This document shows positions 8,976 to 18,603 of a stretch of 64,000 nucleotides of DNA, piece after piece. The DNA lies in contig NZ_JADBEM010000001.1 in NCBI RefSeq assembly GCF_014873875.1, forward strand, positions 6,882,001-6,946,000. The letters run 5' to 3'. The notes under the pieces were generated by a model that worked only from the letters and a program-made list of their open reading frames with translations, was not told the origin of the DNA and made no database searches. Within the stretch, counting starts at the first letter, position 1; each line of letters opens with the position of its first letter. Source of the stretch: Actinopolymorpha pittospori. GTDB lineage: Bacteria > Actinomycetota > Actinomycetes > Propionibacteriales > Actinopolymorphaceae. Both the position numbers and the translations under genes were made by a program.

Positions 8976-9987
8976 GAGCCTGTTCCTAAACCGGTTTGGT
9001 GAGGCGTTGGCTGGTGATGCGGATCATTGTCCAGCGGACCATGGCTTCGTGGTGTGGGGGTAGGCGTTCGTAGTCGCGTGCGCAGCGGCGGTGGGCGGTG
9101 ATCCAGGCCAGGGTCCATTCGACGACCCAGCGGCGAGGGAGTACGTGGAAGCCTTTGGTGTCATCGGAGCGTTTCACGATCTGCAACGTCAAGCCCACAG
9201 TGGCTTTTGCCCAGTCGAGGAGTTTGCCGGCGTATCCGCCGTCGGCCCAGACCAGCCGGACCCGGCCGAAGCAGGTGCCGAGGCGTTGCAGCACAGGGTG
9301 GGCGCCGTCACGGTCTTGGACCGAGGCGGCGGTCACTATGACGCACAGCAGGAGGCCGAGGGTGTCCACGGCGATGTGACGTTTCCGGCCGTTGATCTTC
9401 TTCCCCGCGTCATAGCCACGACTACCAGCAGCTACGGTCTCGGCCGCCTTGACCGACTGGGAGTCGACAACGGCGGCTGTCGGTGTGGCGGCACGCCCCT
9501 GTGCCAACCGGACCCGATCTCGCAGACAGTCCAGGAGGTGCTCGGTGATGCCGGCGGCCTCCCAGGAGGCGAAGTACTTGTACACCGTCGACCACGGCGG
9601 GAAGTCCGCGGGCAGCGACCGCCACTTGGTGCCGTTGTCGACCAGATAGAAGATCGCGTCGACGATGTCACGCCGACAGTGCTTTTCCGGGCGGCCGCCC
9701 GCTCCCGACAGCGACGCCGGATCGGGCAGCAACGCATCGATCACCGCCCACTGTGCATCGGTGGTATCCGAGGGATACCGTCGAGGGCGACTTCGCGGCT
9801 GCTGGTGGAATGACGCCAGACGGCAACACCCAGCCCCTGAGGGGACACCAGCAACGACAGCACGGCAAGATAGCACCCGGACTCCTGGTAGAGCTGCGAC
9901 TCGACACCGCTCGATCTACCAGGAGTTCCTCTCTCACCAGCGCCAACACGCCGACCAAGATCCAGCCAAGGGTTCAGGAACAGGCTC
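8976..9987 (-). mobile_element. IS5-family insertion sequence
   Basis: Inverted ends read GAGCCTGTTCCT at 8976 and its complement ending at 9987. TTA flanks both ends (8973-8975 and 9988-9990). The element landed in the right-hand CTTAG duplication of the preceding IS1380 element, so it is the later arrival. Confidence 0.9.
8986..9876 (-). CDS. IS5-family transposase
   Basis: The longest frame is 296 residues. The family core begins at RRYPSDTTDAQWAVIDALLP, so the true start may be internal; the first codon here is GTG. Motifs seen are NGTKWRSLPADFPPWSTVYKYF, AAVVDSQSVKAAE (first Asp), VWADGGYAGKLLDW (second Asp), and RRWVVEWTLAWITAHRRCARDYE (Glu). These are standard for the IS5/IS427 type. 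The frame is intact. Confidence 0.92.
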   Translation of the reverse strand: MLSCRAVVAGVPSGAGCCRLASFHQQPRSRPRRYPSDTTDAQWAVIDALLPDPASLSGAGGRPEKHCRRDIVDAIFYLVDNGTKWRSLPADFPPWSTVYKYFASWEAAGITEHLLDCLRDRVRLAQGRAATPTAAVVDSQSVKAAETVAAGSRGYDAGKKINGRKRHIAVDTLGLLLCVIVTAASVQDRDGAHPVLQRLGTCFGRVRLVWADGGYAGKLLDWAKATVGLTLQIVKRSDDTKGFHVLPRRWVVEWTLAWITAHRRCARDYERLPPHHEAMVRWTMIRITSQRLTKPV

Positions 9988-9990
9988 TTA

Positions 9991-11585
9991 GCTTGTCGTT
10001 TAACCTCCCGAGTCCTGCTCGGGGTGCGGGTCTGACCTTGTTCGGCGTGTCGTTGTGGTGATGGAACGGCCATCGCCTGATGCTCTTCGGGTTCCGACCA
10101 AAGAACGTCCGAAGGTGGCAAGCGATGGCCGCGCAGATCAGTGTGCCTCATGTACCGTGTCCAGGCGAGCAGGACACCAACACTGTTGTGGATCTTTCCC
10201 GGTTCCGGGTCGCGTTCTATGACTGTTTGACCGCGCGTGCGGATGCCTTGTTCGAGCTGGCCGACGCCGTGTTGTGTGAGCAGGGACCGGTGAACACGCT
10301 GGTCGAGTTGTGCCTTGCTGCACAGCACCGGCGCGGGCATGGCGCGTTGTATGACGGGTTGAATGCCGGACGGATCGACATCACCAGGCTGAGCTACTCG
10401 CTGAGTGGGCTGCCGCTTCCCCGTGACCGGGATGGGCGGATCGTGCTGGCCGTCGATGTCAGTAACTGGCTACGCCCGGACGCCGACACCAGTGCGGAAC
10501 GACTGTTCTGCCACACCTACGGCCGCGGCAAGAACCAGGCACAGATGATCCCGGGCTGGCCGTACTCCTTCGTCGCAGTGTTGGAGAGCGGACCCAGCTC
10601 CTGGACACAGATCCTCGATGTGGTGCGGCTTGGACCTACCGACGATGAAACCGAGGCCACCGCACGCCAGGTCCGTGACGTCGTCACCCGGCTCGTGCAA
10701 GCCAGACAGTGGCAGCCCGATGATCCGCACATTCTCATCATGTTCGACGCCGGCTACGACGTGACGCGTTTGGCTTATCTGCTGGACGACCTGCCCGTGC
10801 AGCTGGTGGGCCGGCTGCGCTCAGACCGCGTACTGCGACACCCGAAACCACCACGCACACCAGGCGCTGGCGGCCGCCCACCCAAACACGGACCCGAGTT
10901 CTCACTGCCCGACCCCGACACCTGGACGCCCCCCGATGTGGCAACAGCCAACGAAACACCCCGGTATGGCACCGCAACCGCGAGCTGCTGGAACCGGCTA
11001 CACCCGCGGCTCACCCGCCGCGCGGCCTGGACCGGCCACGAAGGCGAACTCCCGGTCATCGAGGGCAGCTTGATCCGGTTGTCCGTCGACCATCTGCCCG
11101 GCGAGCGTGACCCGAAACCGCTGTGGCTATGGACATCAGCCACCAACCTGAGCGCTGAAACCGTTGACCGAGCCTGGCGGGCATTCCTGCGCCGATTCGA
11201 TCTCGAACACACCTTCCGCATGCTCAAACAAACCCTCGGCTGGACCAAACCGAAGATCCGCGACCCCGAAGCGGCCGACCGCTGGACCTGGCTCATCGTC
11301 GTCGCCTACACCCAGCTACGACTTGCCCGCGATCTCACTGACCACATCCGTCGCCCCTGGGAACCCCGCCAACAAGCAGGCCGCCCGCTCACACCGGCAC
11401 AAGTACACCGCGGCTATCGGAACATCCACCGGAAACTACCCGTCCCCGCCCGCGCACCAAAACCCAGCCGGCCAGGCCCAGGACGCCCACCAGGCCGCAA
11501 AAACCGCCAACAAGCACCACGCCACAACGTCGGCAAACACACCAACCAACCTCATGACGAAAGGACCAGAGGTTAAACGACAAGC
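9991..11585 (+). mobile_element. DDE insertion sequence stacked on IS5
   Basis: Near-terminal inverted repeats of 17 bases (GCTTGTCGTTTAACCTC at 9991, complement ending 11585) enclose one transposase gene. TTA is found on both sides (9988-9990 and 11586-11588). The element abuts the IS5 element with only the shared TTA between them, making a three-element stack. Confidence 0.85.
10125..11576 (+). CDS. DDE-superfamily transposase
   Basis: About 483 residues from ATG 10125; a GTG/ATG 45 bases earlier is possible. An Asp-containing first strand RIVLAVDVSNWLRPDADTS, ILIMFDAGYDVTRLAYLL (second Asp) and FLRRFDLEHTFRMLKQTLGW (Glu) form a DDE/RNase-H core. The C-terminus is Arg/Pro/Lys-rich. This resembles a transposase family common in actinomycetes; I cannot place it in a named IS family with certainty. 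The frame is intact. Confidence 0.85.
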   Translation: MAAQISVPHVPCPGEQDTNTVVDLSRFRVAFYDCLTARADALFELADAVLCEQGPVNTLVELCLAAQHRRGHGALYDGLNAGRIDITRLSYSLSGLPLPRDRDGRIVLAVDVSNWLRPDADTSAERLFCHTYGRGKNQAQMIPGWPYSFVAVLESGPSSWTQILDVVRLGPTDDETEATARQVRDVVTRLVQARQWQPDDPHILIMFDAGYDVTRLAYLLDDLPVQLVGRLRSDRVLRHPKPPRTPGAGGRPPKHGPEFSLPDPDTWTPPDVATANETPRYGTATASCWNRLHPRLTRRAAWTGHEGELPVIEGSLIRLSVDHLPGERDPKPLWLWTSATNLSAETVDRAWRAFLRRFDLEHTFRMLKQTLGWTKPKIRDPEAADRWTWLIVVAYTQLRLARDLTDHIRRPWEPRQQAGRPLTPAQVHRGYRNIHRKLPVPARAPKPSRPGPGRPPGRKNRQQAPRHNVGKHTNQPHDERTRG

Positions 11586-11776
11586 TTAGAGGTGATTGGC
11601 GTGGTGCTCATCGTCGCCCGGTGTCGCAGCTCGTTGAGGTCAAGCTGGGTCAGCCGGAGCCTCTTGCCATGCGAGCCTGCTCGGCGGCGCATGCGGTGCT
11701 GATGTGCCTGTAAGTACGTTGCATAGTCGGGTGCCGGCTGACACGCTCGCGGACGTGCGATCAGTCTGCGGATCAA
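11586..11776. other. right flank of the IS stack
   Basis: The minus strand carries a short open stretch (LIRRLIARPRACQPAPDYAT, LRLTQLDLNELRHRA) that would have ended just across the insertion point (ITSKF then stop). It may be the tail of a small lost gene. No family was recognised, and no promoter was identified for the following kinase. Confidence 0.3.
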
Positions 11777-12544
11777 GTGTCCATGACTTGGACGGTTCTC
11801 ATGGGTGAACTGCCGGGCGGGTACGTCAACGCGGTAGTCCGAATAGGTGAGACGGTCCGGCGTCCTGTTCCAGAGCATGCCGAGTTCGTCCACGCTCTGC
11901 TGCTGTATCTCGAGGATCGTGGCTGGCCGGGCGCACCCCGTTTCCTCGGCATCGACGAGACTGATCGTCAGATACTTAGCTATCTACCTGGCCATGTGGC
12001 CTGGTTAGCTCCTGATCGAGTCGACCCCCCAGGAGTGTGGTCAGAGCAGTCGCTTGCACGGGTGGCCGAACTCGTACGGGAGCTGCATGACCTCACGGCA
12101 GCCTCTGCCCTCGCGGGTTCGAGAGAGGTCGTGTGCCACAACGATCTAGCCTCCCGCAACACCGTCTACCGGGATTCGGGAGATGGCAGCTACCTCCCGG
12201 TCGCTTTCATCGACTGGGACCTGGCTGGCCCCGGGTCGCGCATCCACGACGTCGCGTACCTGTGCTGGCAGTTCGTCATCGGTGACCCCGATCGGCCAGA
12301 TCCCATCACTGCGGGCAAGCAGTTGCGGCTGATCTGCGACGCTTACGGCCTGTCGGAACGGACGGACCTGTTGCCGGCGATCATGGCGTGCCAGGACCGA
12401 AACTGGCGGCAGATCGAGGCGAGCGCGAACGCAGGCGATGAAGTGTCCCAACGCCTCAGGGACCTCGGCGCTGTGCGCACTGGCCAAGCCACCTACCAGT
12501 GGACGGCCACCCACCAACACGAGATCGAACGCGTCCTCGGATGA
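11777..12544 (+). CDS. APH-fold phosphotransferase
   Basis: Up to 255 residues; ATG 11783 and 11801 are alternative starts, with no strong ribosome site to choose between them. LPGGYVNAVVRIGETVRRP is the nucleotide-binding start of the N-lobe. VVCHNDLASRNTVY near residue 120 is the catalytic loop, and PVAFIDWDLAGPGSRIHDVAYLCWQF is the metal site with the family's following helix. First of three adjacent APH-like genes on the same strand, each with its own spacer, so probably not one tight operon. Substrate unknown. Confidence 0.75.
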   Translation: MSMTWTVLMGELPGGYVNAVVRIGETVRRPVPEHAEFVHALLLYLEDRGWPGAPRFLGIDETDRQILSYLPGHVAWLAPDRVDPPGVWSEQSLARVAELVRELHDLTAASALAGSREVVCHNDLASRNTVYRDSGDGSYLPVAFIDWDLAGPGSRIHDVAYLCWQFVIGDPDRPDPITAGKQLRLICDAYGLSERTDLLPAIMACQDRNWRQIEASANAGDEVSQRLRDLGAVRTGQATYQWTATHQHEIERVLG

Positions 12545-12693
12545 CCACTAGCTTGGAAGATGTGCGCTCCCGCTCAGCGTGGCCAGGCGCGCGGGGCAGG
12601 GCGGAACGAACTGATCGTGGTTGACCGCTTATCACCGAGTCGTGGCCGCCACGTGTGGCACGTAGATCTGCAGAAGAGGAGTTAGCCAGACGC

Positions 12694-13506
12694 ATGGTTG
12701 AGCCAGAGATTCCCCTCGTCGCCGGGTCTCACAGAGTCCGCGTTCGAGTCGGTCAGACAGTTCGGCGTACAGGTAACTCATGGTCGCCGGCCGTCCTCGA
12801 TCTGCTGCGGCACCTCGAGCGCGAAGGATTTGCTGGCGCGCCGCGTGCGCTGGGCTTCGACGACCAAGGGCGAGAGGTGCTGACCTACATCGAAGGAGAG
12901 GTCGGGCGAGGCGAGACCTTCATCCCGGACCAAGGGGGCCGCTTCGACATTCGTCTCCCAGACTTCGTCTGGCGTGACGACGTGCTCGTGCAACTCGGCG
13001 CGCTCCTCCGCGCATATCACGATGCCGCGGCAACGTTCCCGTGGGCTGAGCGTGAGTGGCTGTTCGAGCCGCAGCAGCCTGTTGAGACTGTCTGTCACAA
13101 CGAACTGTTCCCGTGGAACACCGTCTTTCGGTCGGGCGTGCCGGTGGCGTTCATCGATTGGGATACCGCGGCGCCGGGGCCGCGCGCCTGGGACCTCGGG
13201 TTCGCCGCGTGGCGTTGGGTGCCGTTTTTTCGTGACGAGAAGTGTCGAGCAGTCGGACTCCCGACCGGCATCACGGAGAAGGCACGCCGGTTTCGGTTGC
13301 TGCTCGACGCGTACGGTCTCGAACCTGACATTGGCATCGTGCGCGCGGGGATCGAGCGGACCCGGCAACTTCTGGAACACATGTCGAAGGCCGCCGCCGA
13401 CGGTTCCGAGTGGGAGGTGGAGCTCGCTCGACGCGGCTTGCTCGACGAGGGGGCGCTTGAGATCGCATGGGTGGAACAGCATGCGGAGGCGCTTGTGGAG
13501 TCGTGA
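12694..13506 (+). CDS. APH-fold phosphotransferase
   Basis: About 270 residues from ATG 12694, with AGAGGAG 12 bases upstream; a GTG at 12655 would add 13 residues. It has RVRVGQTVRRTGNSWSP at the N-lobe, TVCHNELFPWNTVF in the catalytic loop (Glu replaces the usual Asp of HxD) and PVAFIDWDTAAPGPRAWDLGFAAW at the metal site. Replacement of the catalytic Asp by Glu is unusual and may lower or remove kinase activity. It is similar in layout to the preceding gene and may be an old tandem duplicate. Confidence 0.72.
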   Translation: MVEPEIPLVAGSHRVRVRVGQTVRRTGNSWSPAVLDLLRHLEREGFAGAPRALGFDDQGREVLTYIEGEVGRGETFIPDQGGRFDIRLPDFVWRDDVLVQLGALLRAYHDAAATFPWAEREWLFEPQQPVETVCHNELFPWNTVFRSGVPVAFIDWDTAAPGPRAWDLGFAAWRWVPFFRDEKCRAVGLPTGITEKARRFRLLLDAYGLEPDIGIVRAGIERTRQLLEHMSKAAADGSEWEVELARRGLLDEGALEIAWVEQHAEALVES

Positions 13507-13640
13507 CCTGTCGCACCCGGGCACGACACGGCGTGTACGTGCTGGACCCTCAGGAGCGTCCAGCGGCTGCTAACGCGTCGGATGACCTGCCGTGACGACG
13601 TAGCCCTTGCGGTCACAGGCAATGGCCCGGATGGCTTCTC

Positions 13641-14582
13641 ATGAGAGATGTGTCGAGAGCAGGCGAGATGTGCCGTAAGCAGCAGGCCCTACCCGAGAGT
13701 GCCGTCGGATGGGTATCCGAGGTCCTCGGCAGTCCGATCCGTTCGGTGCGAGCACTCACCGGCGGTATGGACAGCACCATCGACGTGCTGGTGCCCGAGC
13801 GAGGCAAGCCAGTCGTGATGCGTCGTTACCTCGACAAGGGCTCGCCCGACAGCGCGATCGCGTTGGCCTGTCGGGAAGCGGAGGTGCTTCGCGCCCTGAA
13901 GCTCACCTCGGTGGCGGCACCGGGGTTGGTCGCCGTTGATCGGAGAGGTGAGCATTGCGGCACGCCGAGCGTGCTCACTGAGTTCATGGACGGTAGTCGT
14001 GAAGTCCCCGGCGATCCGCGAACCCTTGCCGCCGGGCTGGCTCGGACGATGGTGACGATCCACGACACTTCGCCGCCGGCCGTCGATGGGCTTCCCGATG
14101 CGACCGGGCTCGTGCTCAGTGCGCTCTCCGAGGAGTGCCCCGACCTGCACGGTCAAAGCCCAAGCGCGACGATGTGGAGCCTCGTTCGCGACCAGCCGGC
14201 CCCATCCGAGATGGGTCCGCAAACGCTGATTCACAACGACTTCGCCCCGCACAACACGCTGTTTGTTGGCGACCGACTCAGCGGGGTCGTGGACTGGACC
14301 CTCGCAGCGGCGGGTCACCCAGCGTCCGAGGTGTCCTTCTGTCGACTAAACGTCGCGCTGGTGCTCGGGCTGGACGCCGGCGATCTGGTACTGGAAGCGG
14401 CACAGATCGGCGCACCGTTGACTGATCGCGGCTGGTGGGACCTCGTAGCCGCAGCCCGGGTCGAGCCCGATCTCCACTCCTGGACCCAAAGCGCCAACTA
14501 CTTCGGCCCCCCGGATGTCACCGTCCAAGATGTCGCCGATCGCTTCGACCGCTTCCTCCGCGGCGCTCTAGCGGCCACCTGA
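13641..14582 (+). CDS. APH-fold phosphotransferase
   Basis: This 313-residue protein (ATG 13668 is a possible shorter start) is a more distant member of the kinase fold. It has the N-lobe VRALTGGMDSTIDVLV and KPVVMRRYL, the catalytic loop TLIHNDFAPHNTLF, and the metal site SGVVDWTLAAAGHPASEVSF, where Trp-Thr replaces the usual W-D pair. It resembles the broad phosphotransferase group that includes fructosamine and homoserine kinase relatives. It is the last of three kinases before the convergent ABC exporter genes. Confidence 0.75.
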   Translation: MRDVSRAGEMCRKQQALPESAVGWVSEVLGSPIRSVRALTGGMDSTIDVLVPERGKPVVMRRYLDKGSPDSAIALACREAEVLRALKLTSVAAPGLVAVDRRGEHCGTPSVLTEFMDGSREVPGDPRTLAAGLARTMVTIHDTSPPAVDGLPDATGLVLSALSEECPDLHGQSPSATMWSLVRDQPAPSEMGPQTLIHNDFAPHNTLFVGDRLSGVVDWTLAAAGHPASEVSFCRLNVALVLGLDAGDLVLEAAQIGAPLTDRGWWDLVAAARVEPDLHSWTQSANYFGPPDVTVQDVADRFDRFLRGALAAT

Positions 14583-14620
14583 CTTCTGGGATCGCACAGC
14601 TAGGAGACCAGGCGTCGGCG

Positions 14621-16429
14621 TTATCGGTAGGTGCGGGCTTGCAGTTCGAAGAGTTCGGCGTAGGTGCCGTGACGTTGGAGTAGTTCGGTGTGGCTTCCGG
14701 TTTCGGCGATGGTGCCGTCGCTGTTCAGGACGACGATGTGGTCGGCCATGCGGACGGTGGAGAAGCGGTGGGAGACGAGGATGGTGATGGCGCCGACGGC
14801 ATGGCGGAGCTTGGCCGCGGCGGCTGTCCATTGTTGGAAGAGTTGGTGCTCGGTGTCGGCGTCGATGGCGGCGGTGGGTTCGTCCAGGAGCAGGAGGAGG
14901 GGCTGGGTGCGCATCATGGCCCTGCCCAGGGCGAGTTTTTGCCATTGGCCGCCGGAGAGGTCGATGCCGGCGGGCCAGTTCGGGCCTAGTTGGGTGTCGA
15001 TGCCGGCCGGGAGCCCGGCTGGTAGGTCAGCGGCTCCGGCGCGGTCGAGGGCAGCCCGTACGGCGACAGGGTCGTCGCGGGTGGCGAGGTCGCCGATGCC
15101 AACGGTCTCGAGGAGAAGGAATTCGAATCGGGCGTGGTCTTGAAACGCGGCAGAAATGTGTCGCCGCCATTGGTCGGGGTTGAGGTGGGTGAGGTCGGTG
15201 CCGTCGATGGTGACGCGGCCAGAGCTGGGCGGGTAGAGGCCTGCGAGGAGTTTGACGAGGGTGCTCTTTCCGGCGCCGTTGTCTCCGACGATCGCAACGG
15301 TGGCTCCTGCGGGCAGGCGCAAGCTGACGTCGTGCAATGCGTCGTGGTCGGAGGCGGGATACCGGTAGGAGACGTGCTCGAGCTCGATGCCGTCGTCGAG
15401 GCGGCGCGGGGGCGTGGTCCTCGCGTCGACATCCAGGGTGTGTTGGCGGGCAAAGTCGGTGAGGTAGACGAACCGCGCGACGGTGGCGAGGCTGCGGAAC
15501 GCGAGCTGGATCAGGTCGGCTGATCCGGTGACCAAGGTGAGGACCTGTCCGGCCAGCACCGCGGTCAGGCCAGCATCGCCAATACTGGCGCGGCCCTGGA
15601 CAGCGAGGGTGACGACGTAGGCGATCGCGGCGAAGTAGCCGACCATGAAGATGACTCGGCCCAACAGGGTCAAGGCTTGACCGGTGAGGTTGACCCGACG
15701 ATGGATGCGTTGGATCTCGACCTCGGTGCGGTGGAACCGGGCGGTCAACTCATCGGCAAGGCGGAACAGGCGTACCTCTTTGGCTGGGGCCGGGTTGGTC
15801 GCCAGCTCATACAGATGGTGCGCGAGTCGGGCGGGAGCGGCGGCACGGTCGTTGCCCAGTTCGAAGAGTGCTCCGGTCTTGGAGCTGAGGGCCAGGGTGG
15901 GGATCGCGAACAGCGGGAGGAGCAACAGGAGCGGGCTCACGCCTGCCAGCAGGATGGCCGCGATGATGATGCGGATGCCGGTAGCGAACATGTTCAGCAG
16001 GCCAGGGATGGCGTGCCCGAGGTGCCAGCTCTCACGGTTGAGGGCGTGTAACTGGTCGAGATATTCGGGAGTTTCGTGGATCTCGAGCGTGGGGGTGGCA
16101 CCGACCAGGCGGACGAGGCGTTCGTCGACTTGGGCCAGGGTGCGATCGCGGAGTGCGATCTGGACCCGCTGACCGGTGTAGTTCAGCGCCGCCGCCACGG
16201 CGATCGCAGCTGCCATACCGCAGGTCGCCGCCACGATCTGTGCGGTGTTGATCGGAGTGAGGGCGTCAAGGAGGAGCTTGAGCCACCAGGCGAACAACGC
16301 GGCGGTGACGGCCTCTGAACCCAGCAGGACGAACGCGGCCACCGTGCGGGGGCGGTCGGTGTTCCAGGCGATCTGTAGCAGGACGCCGGTGGCGCGCAGG
16401 CGGCTGACCACGGGTGGACGGTCGCTCAT
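14621..16429 (-). CDS. ABC exporter half-transporter (permease-ATPase)
   Basis: A 602-residue fused exporter. About six hydrophobic segments lie in residues 30-310. They are followed by an ATPase domain with Walker A GDNGAGKST (382-390), signature LSGGQ (491-495), Walker B LLLLLDEP ending near 518, and the switch His in VSHRFST. The start overlaps the stop of the upstream exporter gene by ATGA, so the two are translated together and likely form a heterodimer in the membrane. All ATPase motifs look canonical. Cargo is unknown; such pairs often export peptides or drugs. Confidence 0.9.
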   Translation of the reverse strand: MSDRPPVVSRLRATGVLLQIAWNTDRPRTVAAFVLLGSEAVTAALFAWWLKLLLDALTPINTAQIVAATCGMAAAIAVAAALNYTGQRVQIALRDRTLAQVDERLVRLVGATPTLEIHETPEYLDQLHALNRESWHLGHAIPGLLNMFATGIRIIIAAILLAGVSPLLLLLPLFAIPTLALSSKTGALFELGNDRAAAPARLAHHLYELATNPAPAKEVRLFRLADELTARFHRTEVEIQRIHRRVNLTGQALTLLGRVIFMVGYFAAIAYVVTLAVQGRASIGDAGLTAVLAGQVLTLVTGSADLIQLAFRSLATVARFVYLTDFARQHTLDVDARTTPPRRLDDGIELEHVSYRYPASDHDALHDVSLRLPAGATVAIVGDNGAGKSTLVKLLAGLYPPSSGRVTIDGTDLTHLNPDQWRRHISAAFQDHARFEFLLLETVGIGDLATRDDPVAVRAALDRAGAADLPAGLPAGIDTQLGPNWPAGIDLSGGQWQKLALGRAMMRTQPLLLLLDEPTAAIDADTEHQLFQQWTAAAAKLRHAVGAITILVSHRFSTVRMADHIVVLNSDGTIAETGSHTELLQRHGTYAELFELQARTYR

Positions 16430-18327
16430 GATGTCCTCTCGGCGTCGGTGTAACGCATGGCCTGTTTGCTGAACAGGCGGGCGTAGGTGCCGCCGGCGGC
16501 CACAAGTTGCTCGTGGCTGCCGTCCTCGCTGATCCGGCCGTTGTCGAGGACGACGATGCGATCGGCGTGGCGGACGGTCGAAAACCGGTGGCTGATCACG
16601 ATCGTGGTCAGTCCGTGAGTCAGGTCCAGGAAGCGGTCGTAGAGGTCGGCCTCGGCGCGCACGTCGAGATGCGCGGTCGGCTCGTCAAGAATCAAGAGCT
16701 TGGCGCCGGCCTGGACTGCCCGCATCGCCCGGGCCAAGGCGATGCGCTGCCACTGCCCCCCAGACAGATCCACGCCACCGGCGAAGCCCGCCGACAGCGG
16801 CGTGGACGGACCGTCCGGTAGCTCAGCGAGGAGTTGCCCGGCACCGGCACGGCTGGCAGCCTCGACGATCCGGTCGCTGGCATCGCGGTCATGAAGGTGT
16901 TCGATGGCGCCGAAGCCGATGTTGTCGGCGGCGGAGAGTTGATAGTGCACGAAGTCCTGGAAGATCGCCGCGACACCGCGCCGCCAGGAGAGGGGATCGA
17001 TCTCGCTCACGGCGATCCCGTCGATGGTGATCCGGCCCCCCTGAGGGGTTTCCAGGCCGGTCAGCAACTTGGCGAGGGTTGTCTTGCCGGCACCGTTCAA
17101 GCCCACGATCGCCAGCGACTGGCCGGCCTCGATCCTCAAATCCAGGTCGGCGTAGACCGGTGCATCGCGGCCCGGGTAGGAGAAGGTGACCTGTTCGAGC
17201 CGGATCTCCCGATGCGGAAGCCCCGCTGCCGTCCCGACCGCGCCTAACGCAGCTATCGTGCCGGCCGGCCGCTCGGCCAGTGTGGCGACCGCGTTCTCGA
17301 CCTCGATCACATCCGGGACCCGGCTCGCCCCGTATCCGATCAGCAGATCCCCCTCCTGATTGGCCAACATCCCTACTCCGACCAACCCCTGGACGAGGAC
17401 CGTCACCGCACCCGCGCTCATCGCACCGTCGATCACCGCGTGGGCCGCCCACAACAGCACCGCCACGTTGCTCGCGATCACCGCCACCAGCAGCAGCACC
17501 CAATCTCTGCGGTTCACCCGCCGCGCCGTCGCCAAGTGGTCGATGACCACACTCCGGTGTCGCCGATAGCCATCGGCCACCCAGCCGGCCAGCCCGAAGA
17601 TTCGCAGTTCCTTCGCCCACGTCGGCATGAGCGCGATGTTCTTCAGGTAGCCGGCGCGCCGCATCGCGAGACTGCCGCCCTCGGCCTCGATGAGCCTGTA
17701 GTCCGCTTGCAGCCGACGGCCTACCAGGATCCACACGATGGCCAGGAGTACCGCAGCGAGTGGCCACACCGTGGCGACCAACACTGCTGAGGCCAGCCCC
17801 TGCACCCGCGCGCCCCACTTCTCGGCGAGCCCGTCCACCAGATCCCCTGGCTCCTCCCGAGCCAGCACGGCGGTCTTGTCGATCCGATCCGCGAAGGTCG
17901 GGTCCTCAAACAGCGCTAGACCTGGCGCGCTCAACGTCGCAGCCATCACCCGGGCCAGCAGGTACTCCTCGTATCGCCGGTAGAGGTCTGCCTGCACGAA
18001 GACTCGACCCGCCGACACCACCGCATCGGCGACCAGCACCAGGGCCATCGCGGCCAGTGTCGACTGCAGATCATTGCCAGCCAGCGAGTCAAATCCATCC
18101 CGCACCGCGCGCGGTAGCTGCGTCACCACGCGCGCCACCAGCAGCGCGAACGCCGCGGACAGAGCACCGGTCAAGCCGATCAGCACTATCCACAGCGCGA
18201 CCAACCCCGGGAACGCCCGCGCCAACGCCTTCGACGCGATCCACCGCGGACCAGCGGATCGCCTGGACTTTTGCCTCTCAGAAAGGGTCCACACCACGAG
18301 GCTGACACGACCAACCCTCTCTGTCAC
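16426..18327 (-). CDS. ABC exporter half-transporter, partner
   Basis: Membrane segments occupy the first half (LVALWIVLIGLTGALSAAFA, ASAVLVATVWPLAAVLLAIV and others). Then come Walker A GLNGAGKTT, signature LSGGQ, Walker B LLILDEPTAHLDV and the His switch VISHRFSTVRHAD. Only GTG starts exist (18417, 18327, 18297). I prefer 18327 (VTERVGRVSLVVWTL) because sequences of this type usually begin about there, but no strong ribosome site decides it. First gene of the two-gene exporter operon, and a homologue of the exporter at 29908. Confidence 0.87.
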   Translation of the reverse strand: MTERVGRVSLVVWTLSERQKSRRSAGPRWIASKALARAFPGLVALWIVLIGLTGALSAAFALLVARVVTQLPRAVRDGFDSLAGNDLQSTLAAMALVLVADAVVSAGRVFVQADLYRRYEEYLLARVMAATLSAPGLALFEDPTFADRIDKTAVLAREEPGDLVDGLAEKWGARVQGLASAVLVATVWPLAAVLLAIVWILVGRRLQADYRLIEAEGGSLAMRRAGYLKNIALMPTWAKELRIFGLAGWVADGYRRHRSVVIDHLATARRVNRRDWVLLLVAVIASNVAVLLWAAHAVIDGAMSAGAVTVLVQGLVGVGMLANQEGDLLIGYGASRVPDVIEVENAVATLAERPAGTIAALGAVGTAAGLPHREIRLEQVTFSYPGRDAPVYADLDLRIEAGQSLAIVGLNGAGKTTLAKLLTGLETPQGGRITIDGIAVSEIDPLSWRRGVAAIFQDFVHYQLSAADNIGFGAIEHLHDRDASDRIVEAASRAGAGQLLAELPDGPSTPLSAGFAGGVDLSGGQWQRIALARAMRAVQAGAKLLILDEPTAHLDVRAEADLYDRFLDLTHGLTTIVISHRFSTVRHADRIVVLDNGRISEDGSHEQLVAAGGTYARLFSKQAMRYTDAERTS

Positions 18328-18603
18328 GACCAAAGGGTCAAATAGGGTCAATCGGGGTCGTCCTCCCGCAGACAGGGCCCCCACGGTGCTCGGATGGGGA
18401 TCCCCAAGCGACAGCACAGAGCCCGACGGTGCGCTTCATACGTCGTCCCACCGAGGAATCGCTACGTCGTCCCCATGGGGTCACCACTGATCGTCAGGGG
18501 TGGGGAAGCTCGTGACCGTCGACACTGTCGGCTGTCACGGAGGAGACCTCATGCGCACCTTCCAGTGGTGACCGTCGCAGACCACTGACTCGCGAGGCCC
18601 TCC
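18328..18603. promoter_or_regulatory. divergent intergenic region between ABC exporter and csf1
   Basis: This spacer must hold promoters for both directions. GGGTC elements recur in close spacing around 18333-18360 (AAGGGTCAAATAGGGTCAAT, then GGGGTCG), which could be operator half-sites. A GGGGTCACC lies near 18477. No CRISPR-like repeat or clear -35/-10 pair is seen. The regulatory call rests only on position and the repeated motif. Confidence 0.35.

Noticed and set aside
18328..18603. Possible short CRISPR array next to csf1 suggested by repeated GGGTCAA.
   Set aside because: The repeats are only 6-8 bases and spaced too closely; no repeat-spacer structure is present.
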